Shown here: in pieces, positions 47,710 through 57,104 of the stretch
Position numbering within the stretch: the first letter of the stretch is position 1
Layout of the letters: the number at the start of each line of letters is the position of its first letter
DNA from: Dokdonella sp.
GTDB taxonomy: Bacteria; Pseudomonadota; Gammaproteobacteria; Xanthomonadales; Rhodanobacteraceae
Direction of reading: 5' to 3'
Assembly (NCBI RefSeq): GCF_017744955.1
Contig: NZ_JAGIAG010000002.1
Location: 434,001-498,000, forward strand
DNA length: 64,000 nucleotides
Notes under the pieces: model-generated
What the model was told of the DNA's origin: nothing
The model's input: the letters and a program-made list of their open reading frames with translations, nothing else
The model's database searches: none
Translations under genes and position numbers: made by a program

Positions 47710-48141
47710 CTAACGCGGATTGGCCGCCGCGGCGCGTACGAGCCGAAGCTCGACGCGCTGCGTGCCGCCGGGCGTGACCGCGACGCGGGTATCGGTCGCG
47801 AACTCGAGGTGCCCGCTCGCGTTGCGCAGCGTCGCGCGCAGCGCGTAGCGGTGCGTCGAGAGGATCCTGGTCGTGTCGTAGGGGAGGGCGAAATCGTACG
47901 GCGGCCCGTGCAGTTCGGCGAAGGATTGCTGCGCGATCGTGTTTCCCTCCTCGTCGATCAGCTGCACGTCGAGCGTCGCGCCGGGTGCGAGCCGGATGCG
48001 TTCGAGATAGGTCGCCTGGCCGAGGATGGCCGTGGTGGTCGATGCGGGCGAGAGCGTCGCCGCCTTCGGGCGCGGCGCGGACTGGCAGGCGACCAGCCCC
48101 AGGGCGAGAAACAACGACAGCAGCTGACGCATGGTGCGCAT
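47710..48141 (-). CDS. YbaY-family lipoprotein
   Basis: A 143-residue lipoprotein with signal MRTMRQLLSLFLALGLVAC and the lipidated Cys. The mature domain is a small beta-sandwich (TYLERIRLAPGATLDVQLID, FALPYDTTRILSTHRYALRA, VTPGGTQRVELRLVR), the YbaY (type III secretion pilotin-like) pattern. Role undefined. ATG at 48139-48141 or 48130-48132, three codons apart. It is convergent with the glycine-zipper gene, only 12 bp between stops. Confidence 0.85.
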   Translation of the reverse strand: MRTMRQLLSLFLALGLVACQSAPRPKAATLSPASTTTAILGQATYLERIRLAPGATLDVQLIDEEGNTIAQQSFAELHGPPYDFALPYDTTRILSTHRYALRATLRNASGHLEFATDTRVAVTPGGTQRVELRLVRAAAANPR

Positions 48142-48272
48142 CCGGGAAACTCGAGCAAGGGCGCGTTTTACACGCTGCGCTCGCAACTTGCACGTGCGCA
48201 CGGCGGCAGAGTCGTTCACGCGCCGTGCGTCGGTGGCTCCGCCGGAGACGGCCGGCCGGCTAGAATCGCCGG

Positions 48273-48986
48273 ATGCGTCTCAACAAACACATCGCAGAAA
48301 CCGGCTACGGCTCGCGCCGCGAAGCGGACCGGCTGATCGCCGCCAAGCGTGTCCAGGTGAACGGCGTCGTCGCCGGCATCGGCACCCAGGTCGTCGAGGG
48401 CGACGAAGTGCTGGTCGACGGTCAGCCGCTGCTGGCGCGACGCGCCGCCAGCGCCACGCGCAAGCACGTCTACATCGCCTTGAACAAGCCGGTCGGCATC
48501 ACCTGCACGACCGAGCGCGAGGTCGGCGGCAACATCGTCGACTTCGTCGATCACCAGCAGCGCATCTTTCCGGTCGGCCGCCTCGACAAGGATTCGGAAG
48601 GACTCATCCTGCTGACCAGCAACGGCGACATCGTCAACGAGATCCTGCGCGCCGAGAACCGCCACGAAAAGGAATACCTGGTCGCGGTGAACCGGCCGGT
48701 CACGCCGGAATTCCTCACCGGCATGGCGCGCGGCGTGCGCGTGCACGGTGAGATGACCAAGCCGTGCAAGACCACGCGCATCGCCAAGTTCGGTTTCCGC
48801 ATCGTGTTGACGCAAGGATTGAACCGGCAGATCCGCCTGATGGCCGCCGCGTTCGGCTATCGCGTGACGCAGCTGCGCCGCGTGCGCATCGTCAACGTCA
48901 AGCTCGGCGCGCTGAAGGTAGGGCAATGGCGCAATCTGACCGAGGCCGAGCTGCGCGGCCTGCTGCCCGAACGCACGTCGTGGTGA
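48273..48986 (+). CDS. rluF: 23S rRNA pseudouridine(2604) synthase RluF
   Basis: A 237-residue RsuA/RluB/E/F-family pseudouridine synthase. The N-terminal S4 domain is MRLNKHIAETGYGSRREADR. The catalytic aspartate lies in VGRLDKDSEGLILLTSNGD. KEYLVAVNRPVTPEFLTGMA and RIVLTQGLNRQIRLMAAAFG are characteristic of the RluF subgroup, which modifies U2604 near the peptidyl transferase centre (and tRNA-Tyr in E. coli). No tail extension. Confidence 0.93.
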   Translation: MRLNKHIAETGYGSRREADRLIAAKRVQVNGVVAGIGTQVVEGDEVLVDGQPLLARRAASATRKHVYIALNKPVGITCTTEREVGGNIVDFVDHQQRIFPVGRLDKDSEGLILLTSNGDIVNEILRAENRHEKEYLVAVNRPVTPEFLTGMARGVRVHGEMTKPCKTTRIAKFGFRIVLTQGLNRQIRLMAAAFGYRVTQLRRVRIVNVKLGALKVGQWRNLTEAELRGLLPERTSW

Positions 48987-49058
48987 ACGCCGCCGGAAGC
49001 CCGCCACCGATGACCAATGGCGCTGTCGCCGCTCCCGACCGGCAGCTAGATTGAGCGC

Positions 49059-49772
49059 ATGCCGGCCTGCTACGAAACCCGCCACGACCGCGGCGACGCG
49101 CTGCCGACGCACCGGCATCGCACGGCCTATGCCGCGCTGGTGGTGGAGGGCAGCTACGAGGAGAACAGCGCCGACGGCCCGCTGCCGTTGCGGCCGGGTG
49201 TGCTGCTGCTGCATCCGGCGTATCACGCGCATGGCAATCGCTTCGAACGCTCCGGCGCGCGCGTGATCAATCTGGTCCTGCCGGCGCGCGAAGACCTCGC
49301 GCAGGCGCAGGCGCGTGTGGTGCCGGACCTGCGCGAGGCGATGGCGATCTTCCGTCGCGCTCCCGAGCGTTTCGAGGAGCTGCGCGCGGCGTGTCCACTG
49401 GACGACGAACTCCCCGCCGTTCCGGCCTGGCAGCGCGGCGTCGTCGAGGCGCTCGCGACGAGCGACCGGCCGATCGCCGACATCGCGCGCGAATTCGGCG
49501 TTTCCGCCGAGCACGCCAGCCGCGCGCTGAGTCTTTCCTACGGCATGTCGCCGCAGGCGCTGCGGCGGGAATTCCGCTGGCGGCGCGCTCTGGCTCTGCT
49601 CGCCACGCCGGCGCCGCTGGCCGAGATCGCCGTCGACGCCGGCTTCGCCGACCAGAGCCACTTCACGCGCATCGCGCGCGCGCATGCGGGGTTGCCGCCG
49701 TCGGCGCTGCGCCGCCACGTCGCCGGGATCAAATGCGTTCAAGACGCGACCGGCCCGACCGCGCTGCAATAG
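49059..49772 (+). CDS. AraC-family transcriptional regulator
   Basis: A 237-residue regulator. A small cupin-like sensor domain comes first (PTHRHRTAYAALVVEGSYEE, LRPGVLLLHPAYHAHGNRFE), with metal-type histidines. A C-terminal double HTH of about 100 residues follows: IADIAREFGVSAEHASRALS, YGMSPQALRREFRWRRALAL, LAEIAVDAGFADQSHFTRIA. Ligand unknown. It lies 35 bp upstream of a secreted HEXXH-containing gene in the same direction, which could be its target or co-transcribed partner. Confidence 0.9.
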   Translation: MPACYETRHDRGDALPTHRHRTAYAALVVEGSYEENSADGPLPLRPGVLLLHPAYHAHGNRFERSGARVINLVLPAREDLAQAQARVVPDLREAMAIFRRAPERFEELRAACPLDDELPAVPAWQRGVVEALATSDRPIADIAREFGVSAEHASRALSLSYGMSPQALRREFRWRRALALLATPAPLAEIAVDAGFADQSHFTRIARAHAGLPPSALRRHVAGIKCVQDATGPTALQ

Positions 49773-49807
49773 CCGCGACGCCGGAAGGCATGCTGGAAGA
49801 ACCAACG

Positions 49808-50875
49808 ATGCGATACACGTCGCCCCTGCTGGGAATGATGATGGCGCTGCTGTGCCCGTCGGTCGCGAGCGCCGCCGCGGAGGCGAGTACGCCCGCCGCC
49901 CGGCAGGCGATCGACGCCTCGACCAGCGCGGCGTTGCAAGGCGACGCGCGGCGCACGCTCGAAGCCGTGGGGTCGGTGCCGGCGGAGCAGTTCGTCGGCG
50001 TCGACGCCGACTACCGGGCTTGCCTGTTCGGCCGCTTCGAGCGCAGCGGTCCGCCGTATCTGGCGCCGTCGATCGAGGATGCGTTCGCGCGCGAACTGCT
50101 GACGACGTATCAGGACTACTGGTGGCACGCGTTGTCGGCGCCGGCGTCGCGCGACTCGCTCGACGCGGCGTTGCTGTTGCGGCTGCGCAGCTTGATCGGT
50201 GCGCCGGCGGACGAGGACTGGGACGTGGTCGAGAAGCGTCTCACCGATCGTCTGCGCGAACGCGGCTACTACGCGCTGGCCGGCCGCACGCCGCCGCTGC
50301 GCGAGCTGATGGTCTGGCACAAGCAGACCTCCAAGTCCTACCGCGTCGCCTTGCCCGACAGCGAATACCAGGTCGACGTCGAACTGCTCGACGATTTCGT
50401 CAGCCGCGGCTGGAGCTACTACGCCCGTTGCGGCCGCGGTTCCGCCGGCGGCTGGGCGGCGGACGACCGCATCTACGCGGTCGTTCCGTGGCTCGACGGC
50501 AACCTGGATTCCGATCGCTTTCGCGCCAGCTTGCTCGGCCACGAGACCCAGCATTTCTCCGATCTGAAGCGCTTCCCCAAGCTGGAGGCGTGGGAACTGG
50601 AGTACCGCGCGAAGTTCACCGAGACGTGGATGGCGCGTTCGACGCTGCCCGAGCTGCTGGCCCGTTTCGCCGCCAGCCAGAGCGACGACAAGGATTCGCC
50701 GCACACCTACGCGAACAAGCGCGTGCTGGCGGCGCTGCGCGCCCAGCTGGAAACGCGCGGAATCGCCGCGACGAAGCCGGATCTCTCCGACGCACCGGCC
50801 GATGCCGTGCGAGCGGCCGCACATGACGTCCTGCTGGCGGATTCGAAGCGGCGGATGGACATCGCCAAGCCGTGA
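49808..50875 (+). CDS. Secreted protein with HEXXH motif, possible orphan metallopeptidase
   Basis: A 355-residue protein with signal peptide MRYTSPLLGMMMALLCPSVASA. It is not recognised as any named family. A zinc-peptidase-like HETQH lies at 245-249 in LLGHETQHFSDLKRFPKLEAWELEYRAKFTE. A Glu about 17-25 residues downstream could be the third ligand, as in gluzincins. The upstream part has SKSYRVALPDSEYQVDVELL and WSYYARCGRGSAGGWAADDR. ATG at 49808 has GGAAGA upstream; an ATG at 49790 is also possible. It follows the AraC gene by 35 bp. Enzyme activity is a hypothesis only. Confidence 0.7.
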   Translation: MRYTSPLLGMMMALLCPSVASAAAEASTPAARQAIDASTSAALQGDARRTLEAVGSVPAEQFVGVDADYRACLFGRFERSGPPYLAPSIEDAFARELLTTYQDYWWHALSAPASRDSLDAALLLRLRSLIGAPADEDWDVVEKRLTDRLRERGYYALAGRTPPLRELMVWHKQTSKSYRVALPDSEYQVDVELLDDFVSRGWSYYARCGRGSAGGWAADDRIYAVVPWLDGNLDSDRFRASLLGHETQHFSDLKRFPKLEAWELEYRAKFTETWMARSTLPELLARFAASQSDDKDSPHTYANKRVLAALRAQLETRGIAATKPDLSDAPADAVRAAAHDVLLADSKRRMDIAKP

Positions 50876-50945
50876 GTGGGCCGGTGTCGCAGTCCGGCAT
50901 CGGCATTCGAGCGTCGGACTGCGATGCGGTCGAACGCCGGCTTGA

Positions 50946-51446
50946 CTACTGCGCGGCCGGCGGACGTTGCACGACGAGCTGCTTGCCGGAGCCGACCACG
51001 GCGACGGCGCGCATTTCCACCGGCGCGCCGTCGGCGAGCAGCGCCGTCGTTCCGACCGCGGTCCAGGCGGGGTAGCCGGTCGGGAAGTATTCCTTGTGGA
51101 TCGCCAGGAACCGTGCGAACTCGGCCTGGAACGTCGGCGGGTCCTTCGCGTCGACGTGGAAGGTGTCGATCTCGACCACGTCGTCGAGCGTCGCGCCGGC
51201 CGCCTCCAGCGTCGTCTTCAGGCGCTTGAACATGGCCCGCACGCGCGCGTCGTAGTCCTCGCCGGGGCCGGCCGGAATGCCCGACACGATCACCGTGTCG
51301 CCGACGCGCACCGCCGGCGCGTAGTGGTAGTCGTCGTAGGCGCGCTCGTGGCGCGGCGGGATCACGATCGTCTTCGCCGGAGCGCGCGTCGTCGCGCAGC
51401 CGGAGACGAACAGCAGGGGCGGGAGCAGCAACAGCAGGAGGCGCAT
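50946..51446 (-). CDS. Lipidated RidA/YjgF-family protein
   Basis: A 166-residue lipoprotein: MRLLLLLLPPLLFVSG with lipidated Cys, then a Rid-fold domain (VRVGDTVIVSGIPAGPGEDY, MFKRLKTTLEAAGATLDDVV, IDTFHVDAKDPPTFQAEFARF, YPAWTAVGTTALLADGAPVE). In canonical RidA the catalytic Arg lies in FPARS; here the aligned site is YPAWT, so imine deaminase activity is unlikely. Export plus loss of the Arg suggests a binding role, but this is inferred. AGGA precedes the ATG. Confidence 0.87.
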   Translation of the reverse strand: MRLLLLLLPPLLFVSGCATTRAPAKTIVIPPRHERAYDDYHYAPAVRVGDTVIVSGIPAGPGEDYDARVRAMFKRLKTTLEAAGATLDDVVEIDTFHVDAKDPPTFQAEFARFLAIHKEYFPTGYPAWTAVGTTALLADGAPVEMRAVAVVGSGKQLVVQRPPAAQ

Positions 51447-51628
51447 GGGAATCCTGTCGGAATGGATGGTCGTGGAACATTCCCCAATACGGACGGCAAG
51501 GTGCGAACCTATCAGCAGGGCTCGCGTCGATGTTTGCGGCGAACTCGCGCGTCGGCGGACGGAGCGATGACTTGTCGTGATCGCGGCGACCGACCATGCT
51601 TGCGGCTCCCGCATTCGAGGACGTCTTC

Positions 51629-53062
51629 ATGAAGCAGAATGGCCTGGTTTCCGCGCTGACCGCCTTCTTCGCCGTCGCGGCCTTGCCGGCTTCGGCGAGC
51701 GGACCGGCGCCGGACGAGGCGGCATTCCGCTCGCTCTACAGGGAACTCGTCGAGATCAACACGACGCTGTCGGTCGGCAGCTGCACCGAGGCGGCGAACG
51801 CGATGAAGAAGCGCCTGCTCGCCGGCGGCCTCGCCGCCGCGGACGTGCAGGTACTGGTGCCGCCGCAGCGGCCGAAGGACGGCAACCTGATCGCGACCTA
51901 TCGCGGCAGCGACGCGAAGGCGGAGCCGATCCTGCTGCTCGCGCACATCGACGTGGTCGAAGCGCGGCGCGAGGACTGGCAGCGCGATCCGTTCAAGCTC
52001 ACCGAAGAGGACGGCTGGTTCTACGCGCGCGGCGCCAGCGACGACAAGGCGATGGCGGCGGTGTTCGTCGACAGCCTGATCCGCTATCGCAAGGAAGGCT
52101 TCAAGCCGCGCCGCGACATCAAGCTGGCGCTGACCTGCGGCGAGGAAACCTCCGAAACCTTCAACGGCGTGTCCTGGCTGATCGAGCATCATCCGGACGC
52201 ATTGAAAGCCGCCTTCGCCCTGAACGAAGGCGCCGGCGGCGAACTCGGCGCCGACGGCAAGCCGGTCGCGCTGCAGATTCAGGCCGGCGAGAAGGCGTAC
52301 CAGGATTTCACGCTGGAGATCACCGATCCGGGCGGGCACAGCTCGCGCCCGAAGCCGACCAACCCGATCTACCGCCTCGCCGCCGGGCTCGACAAGATCG
52401 GCGCGTATCGTTTCCCGATCCAGCTCAACGAGATCACGCGCGCCTACTTCAAGGCACAGCTCGAACTCGCGCCGAGCGCCGCCGTCGACGACATCAAGGC
52501 GGTGCTGCGCGATCCGCCGGACGAAGCCGCGGCCGCGCGACTGTGGGCGATGAACCCGGCCTGGAACAGCATGCTGCGCACGACCTGCGTGGCGACCATG
52601 GTCGAAGCGGGGCACGCGCCGAATGCGTTGCCGCAACGCGCGCGCGCGAACGTGAACTGCCGCATCCTGCCCGGCGTGCCGATGGAGACGGTGAAGAACA
52701 CGCTGGTCCATGTGATCGGCGACGACGGCATCGCGATCAGCGGCATCGAGGATCCCGGCGCGAAATCGCGCGTGCCGCCGCTGACGTCGCAGATGCTGGA
52801 GCCGGTGCGCCAGGTCGCCGAAACGATCTGGCCGGGCGTCGCGGTCGTGCCGACGATGTCGACCGGCGCCACCGACGGACGTTTCCTCAATGCGGCGGGT
52901 ACGCCGACGTACGGCTTGTCCGGCATGTTCCACGACGCCGAGGGCAGTCGTGCGCACGGCCTCAACGAGCGCATCCGCGTGAAGTCGCTGCTCGACGGAC
53001 GCCGGTTCCTCCACGAGATCGTCAAGCGCTACGCGACAGACGGCGACTCCGCGACGAACTGA
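51629..53062 (+). CDS. Secreted M20-family metallopeptidase
   Basis: A 477-residue exported M20 peptidase (signal MKQNGLVSALTAFFAVAALP). Metal ligands appear in LLLAHIDVVEA (H, D), ARGASDDKAMAA (D), CGEETSE (catalytic E and ligand E) and the C-terminal GLNERI segment. The dimerisation-domain motif EITDPGGHSSRP is intact. The family includes dipeptidases, carboxypeptidase-like enzymes and aminoacylases; the precise substrate cannot be told. The ATG at 51629 follows GAGG; an upstream ATG (51596) would place a non-hydrophobic extension before the signal. Confidence 0.92.
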   Translation: MKQNGLVSALTAFFAVAALPASASGPAPDEAAFRSLYRELVEINTTLSVGSCTEAANAMKKRLLAGGLAAADVQVLVPPQRPKDGNLIATYRGSDAKAEPILLLAHIDVVEARREDWQRDPFKLTEEDGWFYARGASDDKAMAAVFVDSLIRYRKEGFKPRRDIKLALTCGEETSETFNGVSWLIEHHPDALKAAFALNEGAGGELGADGKPVALQIQAGEKAYQDFTLEITDPGGHSSRPKPTNPIYRLAAGLDKIGAYRFPIQLNEITRAYFKAQLELAPSAAVDDIKAVLRDPPDEAAAARLWAMNPAWNSMLRTTCVATMVEAGHAPNALPQRARANVNCRILPGVPMETVKNTLVHVIGDDGIAISGIEDPGAKSRVPPLTSQMLEPVRQVAETIWPGVAVVPTMSTGATDGRFLNAAGTPTYGLSGMFHDAEGSRAHGLNERIRVKSLLDGRRFLHEIVKRYATDGDSATN

Positions 53063-53077
53063 CGTGCCGCCGGATGC

Positions 53078-53905
53078 TCAGCGGCGGCGCGGCTGGCCCG
53101 CGGCGATCGTGGCCTCGATCCAGCCAGCGTAGCGGCTCAGGCGAACGTTGCAGCCGCTCTGTCCGTAGGCGCCGGGGCGCACCGTGACGGGGTTGCCTTG
53201 CAGGATCTTCCACGACGCCAGCCCGGCCAGTTGCCGCCGGCCGTCGACCTCGATCAGAACGGGGCCGCCGCTGTCGCCGTTGCCGAGCATGCCTTCGAGC
53301 GGCAGCGCCGCCGGCGGCTTGTCGAACAGGTAGCAGATCCAGCGCTCGTCCGCGCGGGTGATCCGGTTGAACGCGCGGCGCAATTCAGTGCGGTGCGGGG
53401 CTTGCGGATCGTGCCCGCGGGCGCCGGTGCCGGTGGCGCCTTTGCCGACGAGTTCGACGGTCCTGCCGAGTTCGTCGCCGCCCTTGTAGAGAGGGACCGG
53501 CGCGACGTCGGTGGCGGGAGCCGCGAGTTCGATCAGCGCGACGTCGTCGGAGGCGGCGAGGAAGTCGATCACGCCCGTCGCATCGCCGTCGCGGATGGCC
53601 TGGTCGACCAGCGTCTGCGGCAGCTGCTTGTAGCCGGGATGGACCACCACGCGCTCGACCTTCCGGGCCGTGCCGGCGACGGTGATCTTCTCCGGCTCGT
53701 GCCCGCCGACGGCGTGCGCGGCGGTGACGATCCATTGCGGCGCGATCAGCACGCCGTGCCCTTCGCCCGGCAGGTCGGCCAGGGCCGGCAGTTCGGACGC
53801 CGGCACGCGGTACGCCGCGTCGTCGACGTCGTCGCGGATCACGATCGCGCCGGCGCCGGACGCCGCGGTCAGCAGCAGGAGGAGAGCGAGTCTCCCGCCA
53901 CGCAC
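53078..53905 (-). CDS. Trypsin-like (S1) serine protease, exported
   Basis: A 275-residue protein with signal RGGRLALLLLLTAASGAGA starting at a GTG (53903-53905), five bases after the stop of the upstream permease gene. The triad is visible: His in WIVTAAHAVGG, Asp in SDDVALIELA, Ser in GNGDSGGPV. The mature N-terminus IVIRDDVDDA could be exposed by cleavage as in zymogens. The product is short and has no extra domains. No ATG is available at this end, so the GTG start is inferred. Confidence 0.88.
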   Translation of the reverse strand: MRGGRLALLLLLTAASGAGAIVIRDDVDDAAYRVPASELPALADLPGEGHGVLIAPQWIVTAAHAVGGHEPEKITVAGTARKVERVVVHPGYKQLPQTLVDQAIRDGDATGVIDFLAASDDVALIELAAPATDVAPVPLYKGGDELGRTVELVGKGATGTGARGHDPQAPHRTELRRAFNRITRADERWICYLFDKPPAALPLEGMLGNGDSGGPVLIEVDGRRQLAGLASWKILQGNPVTVRPGAYGQSGCNVRLSRYAGWIEATIAAGQPRRR

Positions 53906-53910
53906 GATGC

Positions 53911-55353
53911 TCAGCGACCCGTCCGCCGCAACCGGCTGTTGCGATAGCCGTAGCCGAGGTAGACGGCGACGCCGATCGCGGTCCAGGCCAGCAGCAGGCT
54001 CCAGTTGTACCAGCTCATCGTGCTGAGCAGCAGCAGGCAGCTGGCGATGCCGAGCGTGCACACGACCGGCGCCCACGGCACGCGGAACGCGCGCGGCAGG
54101 TCCGGCTGCGTGTGGCGCAGGATCCAGACGCCGGCGCAGACCGCGCAGAACGCGATCAGCGTGCCCATCGAGGTGAGTTCGCCGAGCACGTCGAGCGGGA
54201 ACACCGCCGCGAGCAGGGCGATGCCGATGCCGGTGATGACGGTGTTGATGTGCGGCGTGCAATAGCGCGGATGGATCTTCGCGAACACCGGCGGCAGCAG
54301 GCCGTCGCGGCCCATGATCATGAAGATGCGCGGCTGCGCGATGATCATCACCAGCACGACCGAGGACAGGCCGATCAGGGCGCCGAGTTCGACCACCACA
54401 CGCAGCCAGGCCAGTTCGGGATGCGCCCTGACCGCGGTCACCACCGGCTCGGTGGTGCCGAGCTGGGCGTACGGCAGCAGACCGGTCAGCACCGCGGCCA
54501 TGGCGATGTAGAGCACGGTGCAGATCGCCAGCGAGGCGATCGTGCCGATCGGCAGGTCGCGCTGCGGGTTCTTCGCTTCCTGCGCGGCGACCGAGGTCGC
54601 CTCGAAGCCGATGTAGGCGAAGAACACCATCGACGCGGCGCGCAGCACGCCGGACCAGCCGTACTTGTCGCCGCCCTGGTTCTCCGGAATGAACGGGTGC
54701 CACAGGTCGGGATTGACGTACTGCCAGCCGGCGATGATGACGATCAGGATCAGGCCGATCTTCAGGATCACCATGGCGATGTTGGCGCCGCTCGACTCGC
54801 GGATGCCGACGTAGCAGAGCCAGGTCAGCGCCAGCACGATCGCCACCGCAGGCAGGTTGAACAGCGCGCCGGTGGTGACCAGGTGGCCGTCCTGGAACGC
54901 GATCGGCGCATTCGTCAGCGCCGGCGGCAGCACGATGTCGAAGTGCTGCAGCAGGCTGTTGAAGTAGCCGGTCCAGCTGACCGCGACGGCCGAGGCCGAC
55001 ACGCCGTATTCGAGCACCATGTTCCAGCCGATGAACCAGGCCGCGCCTTCGCCGAGCGTGGCGTAGGCGTAGGAATAGGAGCTGCCCGACATCGGGATCA
55101 GCGTGGCGAACTCGGCGTAGCAGATCGCCGCGAAGCTGCAGCAGATCGCCGCGAGCACGAAGGACAGGATGATCGCGGGCCCCGCGTGTCCGGCCGCGGC
55201 CTGGCCGGTGATCACGAAGATGCCGCCGCCGATCACGGCGCCGATGCCGAGCGCGGTGAGGCCCCAGGGTCCGAGCGTGCGCTTCAGCGCCGGGCCGTCG
55301 CCGCTGTCGTAGCCGGAGAAATCGGTCTTCTTGGCGAGCAGTTGATCGAGCAT
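53911..55353 (-). CDS. APC-family amino acid permease (CAT-like), copy 1
   Basis: A 480-residue permease with about 12 transmembrane helices. It has the typical APC opening LKRTLGPWGLTALGIGAVIGGGIFVITGQAA and the consensus SVVAAQEAKNPQRDLP-like region (FEATSVAAQEAKNPQRDLPI). It belongs to the cationic-amino-acid/YfnA-like branch. The substrate is not predictable. It lies 88 bp downstream of a related permease in the same direction. Confidence 0.93.
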   Translation of the reverse strand: MLDQLLAKKTDFSGYDSGDGPALKRTLGPWGLTALGIGAVIGGGIFVITGQAAAGHAGPAIILSFVLAAICCSFAAICYAEFATLIPMSGSSYSYAYATLGEGAAWFIGWNMVLEYGVSASAVAVSWTGYFNSLLQHFDIVLPPALTNAPIAFQDGHLVTTGALFNLPAVAIVLALTWLCYVGIRESSGANIAMVILKIGLILIVIIAGWQYVNPDLWHPFIPENQGGDKYGWSGVLRAASMVFFAYIGFEATSVAAQEAKNPQRDLPIGTIASLAICTVLYIAMAAVLTGLLPYAQLGTTEPVVTAVRAHPELAWLRVVVELGALIGLSSVVLVMIIAQPRIFMIMGRDGLLPPVFAKIHPRYCTPHINTVITGIGIALLAAVFPLDVLGELTSMGTLIAFCAVCAGVWILRHTQPDLPRAFRVPWAPVVCTLGIASCLLLLSTMSWYNWSLLLAWTAIGVAVYLGYGYRNSRLRRTGR

Positions 55354-55441
55354 GAGGCTTCCGTCGTGCGCGTTGCGCAGGGTGGCGCGCGAAGCCGGCG
55401 TGGCGCCGGCTTCGCAGTCAGGAATGCACGCAGCGCACGGC

Positions 55442-56950
55442 TCAGGCCGCGTTCGACGCGGCCAGCTGGCTGCGTCGATAGCCATAGAGCCGGTACACGA
55501 CCAGGCCGATGGCAGCCCAGGTCACGAACACGATCTTCGCGGTCATGCTGAGGTTCACGAACAGCAGCAGGCAGCCGAACACGGCGAGCGGGCAGACCAG
55601 CCACGCCAGCGGCGTGCGGAACGGGCGTTTGCGGTCCGGCTGCTGCTTGCGCAGGATCAATACGCCGATCGACACCATCGCGAAGGCGAGCAGGGTGCCG
55701 GAGTTCGACGTGTCGGCCAGCTTGCCGACGGGGAACAGAGCCGAGCAGAACGCGACCACGAGGCCGGTGATGATCGTGATCACGTGCGGCGTATGGAAGC
55801 GAGGATGCACTTTCGACAGCGCTTCGGGCAGCAGGCCGTCGCGCGACATCGTGAAGAACACGCGCGTCTGGCCGAACATCATCATCAGGATCACCGACGG
55901 CAGGGCGAGGATCGCGGCGACGCCGATCCAGTTGCCGATCGTGGAGAAGCCGAGCATGCGCAAGGCGTGCGCCAGAGGCTCCTTGCTGCAGACCAGGGCC
56001 TCGGAGGCGGCGCAGGCGGCGGCCATCGCGTCGCTGCCCGGTTCCAGCGGCATGCCGTCCGGGCCAAGGATCGGCTGCGCACCGACCGAACCCGCCGCTC
56101 CGTAGCCGACGAGCAGATAGAAGATCGTGCAGATGCCGAGCGAGCCGATCAAACCGATGGGGATGTTGCGGTTCGGATTCTTGGTTTCTTCGGCGGCCGT
56201 GGACACCGCGTCGAAGCCGACGTAGGCGAAGAAGATCGACGCCGCGGCGCCGAGCACGCCGACACCGCCGAGCGGGCTGCCCCAGCCGCCGGGCAGGAAC
56301 GGTTCGAAGTTCGAGCTTTTCACCGCGGGCACCGCGATCAGAATGAACACGGTCAGCGCGACGATCTTGATGGCGACCAGCACCGAGTTGACGCGGGCGC
56401 TCTTCGAGGTGCCGATGACGAGCAGGAAGGTCACCGCCAGCGAGATCAAGAAGGCGAGCAGATTGAAGGTGCCGCCGGTGTACAGGCCGCTGCGCAGGAA
56501 TTCCGGCAGCGCCAACGCGCCGGGTTGCACCAGGCCGAACATGTCGCTGTGCGCGAGCAGGCCATTCATGTAGCCGGACCAGCCGACCGACACCACCGAT
56601 GCGCCGATCGCGTATTCCAGCACCAGCGCCCAGCCGACGATCCAGGCGACGAATTCGCCGAGAACACCGTATGTGTAGGTGTAGGCGGAACCGGAGACCG
56701 GCAGCATCGAGGCCAGTTCGGCGTAGGCGAGCGCGGCCAGCGCGCACACCGTGGCGGCGATCACGAATGCGATCATCATGCCCGGACCGGCTTTCTGTCC
56801 GGCTTCGGCGGTCAGCACGAAGATGCCCGTGCCGATCACCGCGCCGACTCCGAGCAGGGTCAGCTGCAGTGCGCCGAGTTGTCGTTTCAGCGATTTCTTT
56901 TCTGCCGTTTCAAGAATCTGATCAAGCGGTTTGACTCGCCAGAAAATCAT
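55442..56950 (-). CDS. APC-family amino acid permease, copy 2
   Basis: A 502-residue permease paralogous to its downstream neighbour: KSLKRQLGALQLTLLGVGAV, IGTGIFVLTAEAGQKAGPGM, FDAVSTAAEETKNPNRNIPI. It has a longer extracellular loop (GPDGMPLEPGSDAMAAACAA) with two cysteines that the other copy lacks. The C-terminal RRSQLAASNAA is short. Tandem placement suggests duplication and substrate divergence. The ATG at 56950 starts MIFWRVKPLDQIL. Confidence 0.93.
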   Translation of the reverse strand: MIFWRVKPLDQILETAEKKSLKRQLGALQLTLLGVGAVIGTGIFVLTAEAGQKAGPGMMIAFVIAATVCALAALAYAELASMLPVSGSAYTYTYGVLGEFVAWIVGWALVLEYAIGASVVSVGWSGYMNGLLAHSDMFGLVQPGALALPEFLRSGLYTGGTFNLLAFLISLAVTFLLVIGTSKSARVNSVLVAIKIVALTVFILIAVPAVKSSNFEPFLPGGWGSPLGGVGVLGAAASIFFAYVGFDAVSTAAEETKNPNRNIPIGLIGSLGICTIFYLLVGYGAAGSVGAQPILGPDGMPLEPGSDAMAAACAASEALVCSKEPLAHALRMLGFSTIGNWIGVAAILALPSVILMMMFGQTRVFFTMSRDGLLPEALSKVHPRFHTPHVITIITGLVVAFCSALFPVGKLADTSNSGTLLAFAMVSIGVLILRKQQPDRKRPFRTPLAWLVCPLAVFGCLLLFVNLSMTAKIVFVTWAAIGLVVYRLYGYRRSQLAASNAA

Positions 56951-57066
56951 CGCGTCCCCTTAGCAAATTGCTCGGTGCAGGTCGGTGGTACGGGACAGGA
57001 TTTTCAAGCCGCTGCCGCCGTCGTGGAGGTCGCCCGCTCCGGCGTTCGCCGGCACGAGTGCGCCGG

Positions 57067-57072
57067 TAAAAT
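57067..57072 (+). promoter_or_regulatory. Candidate -10 element of the NUDIX gene
   Basis: TAAAAT at 57067-57072 would start transcription at about 57079, 26 bases before the GTG start chosen for the NUDIX gene. This argues against the longer upstream reading frame. A convincing -35 was not found. Confidence 0.45.
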
Positions 57073-57104
57073 ACGCGACCCCCGACGGAGCGGCAAGCAA
57101 ACTC

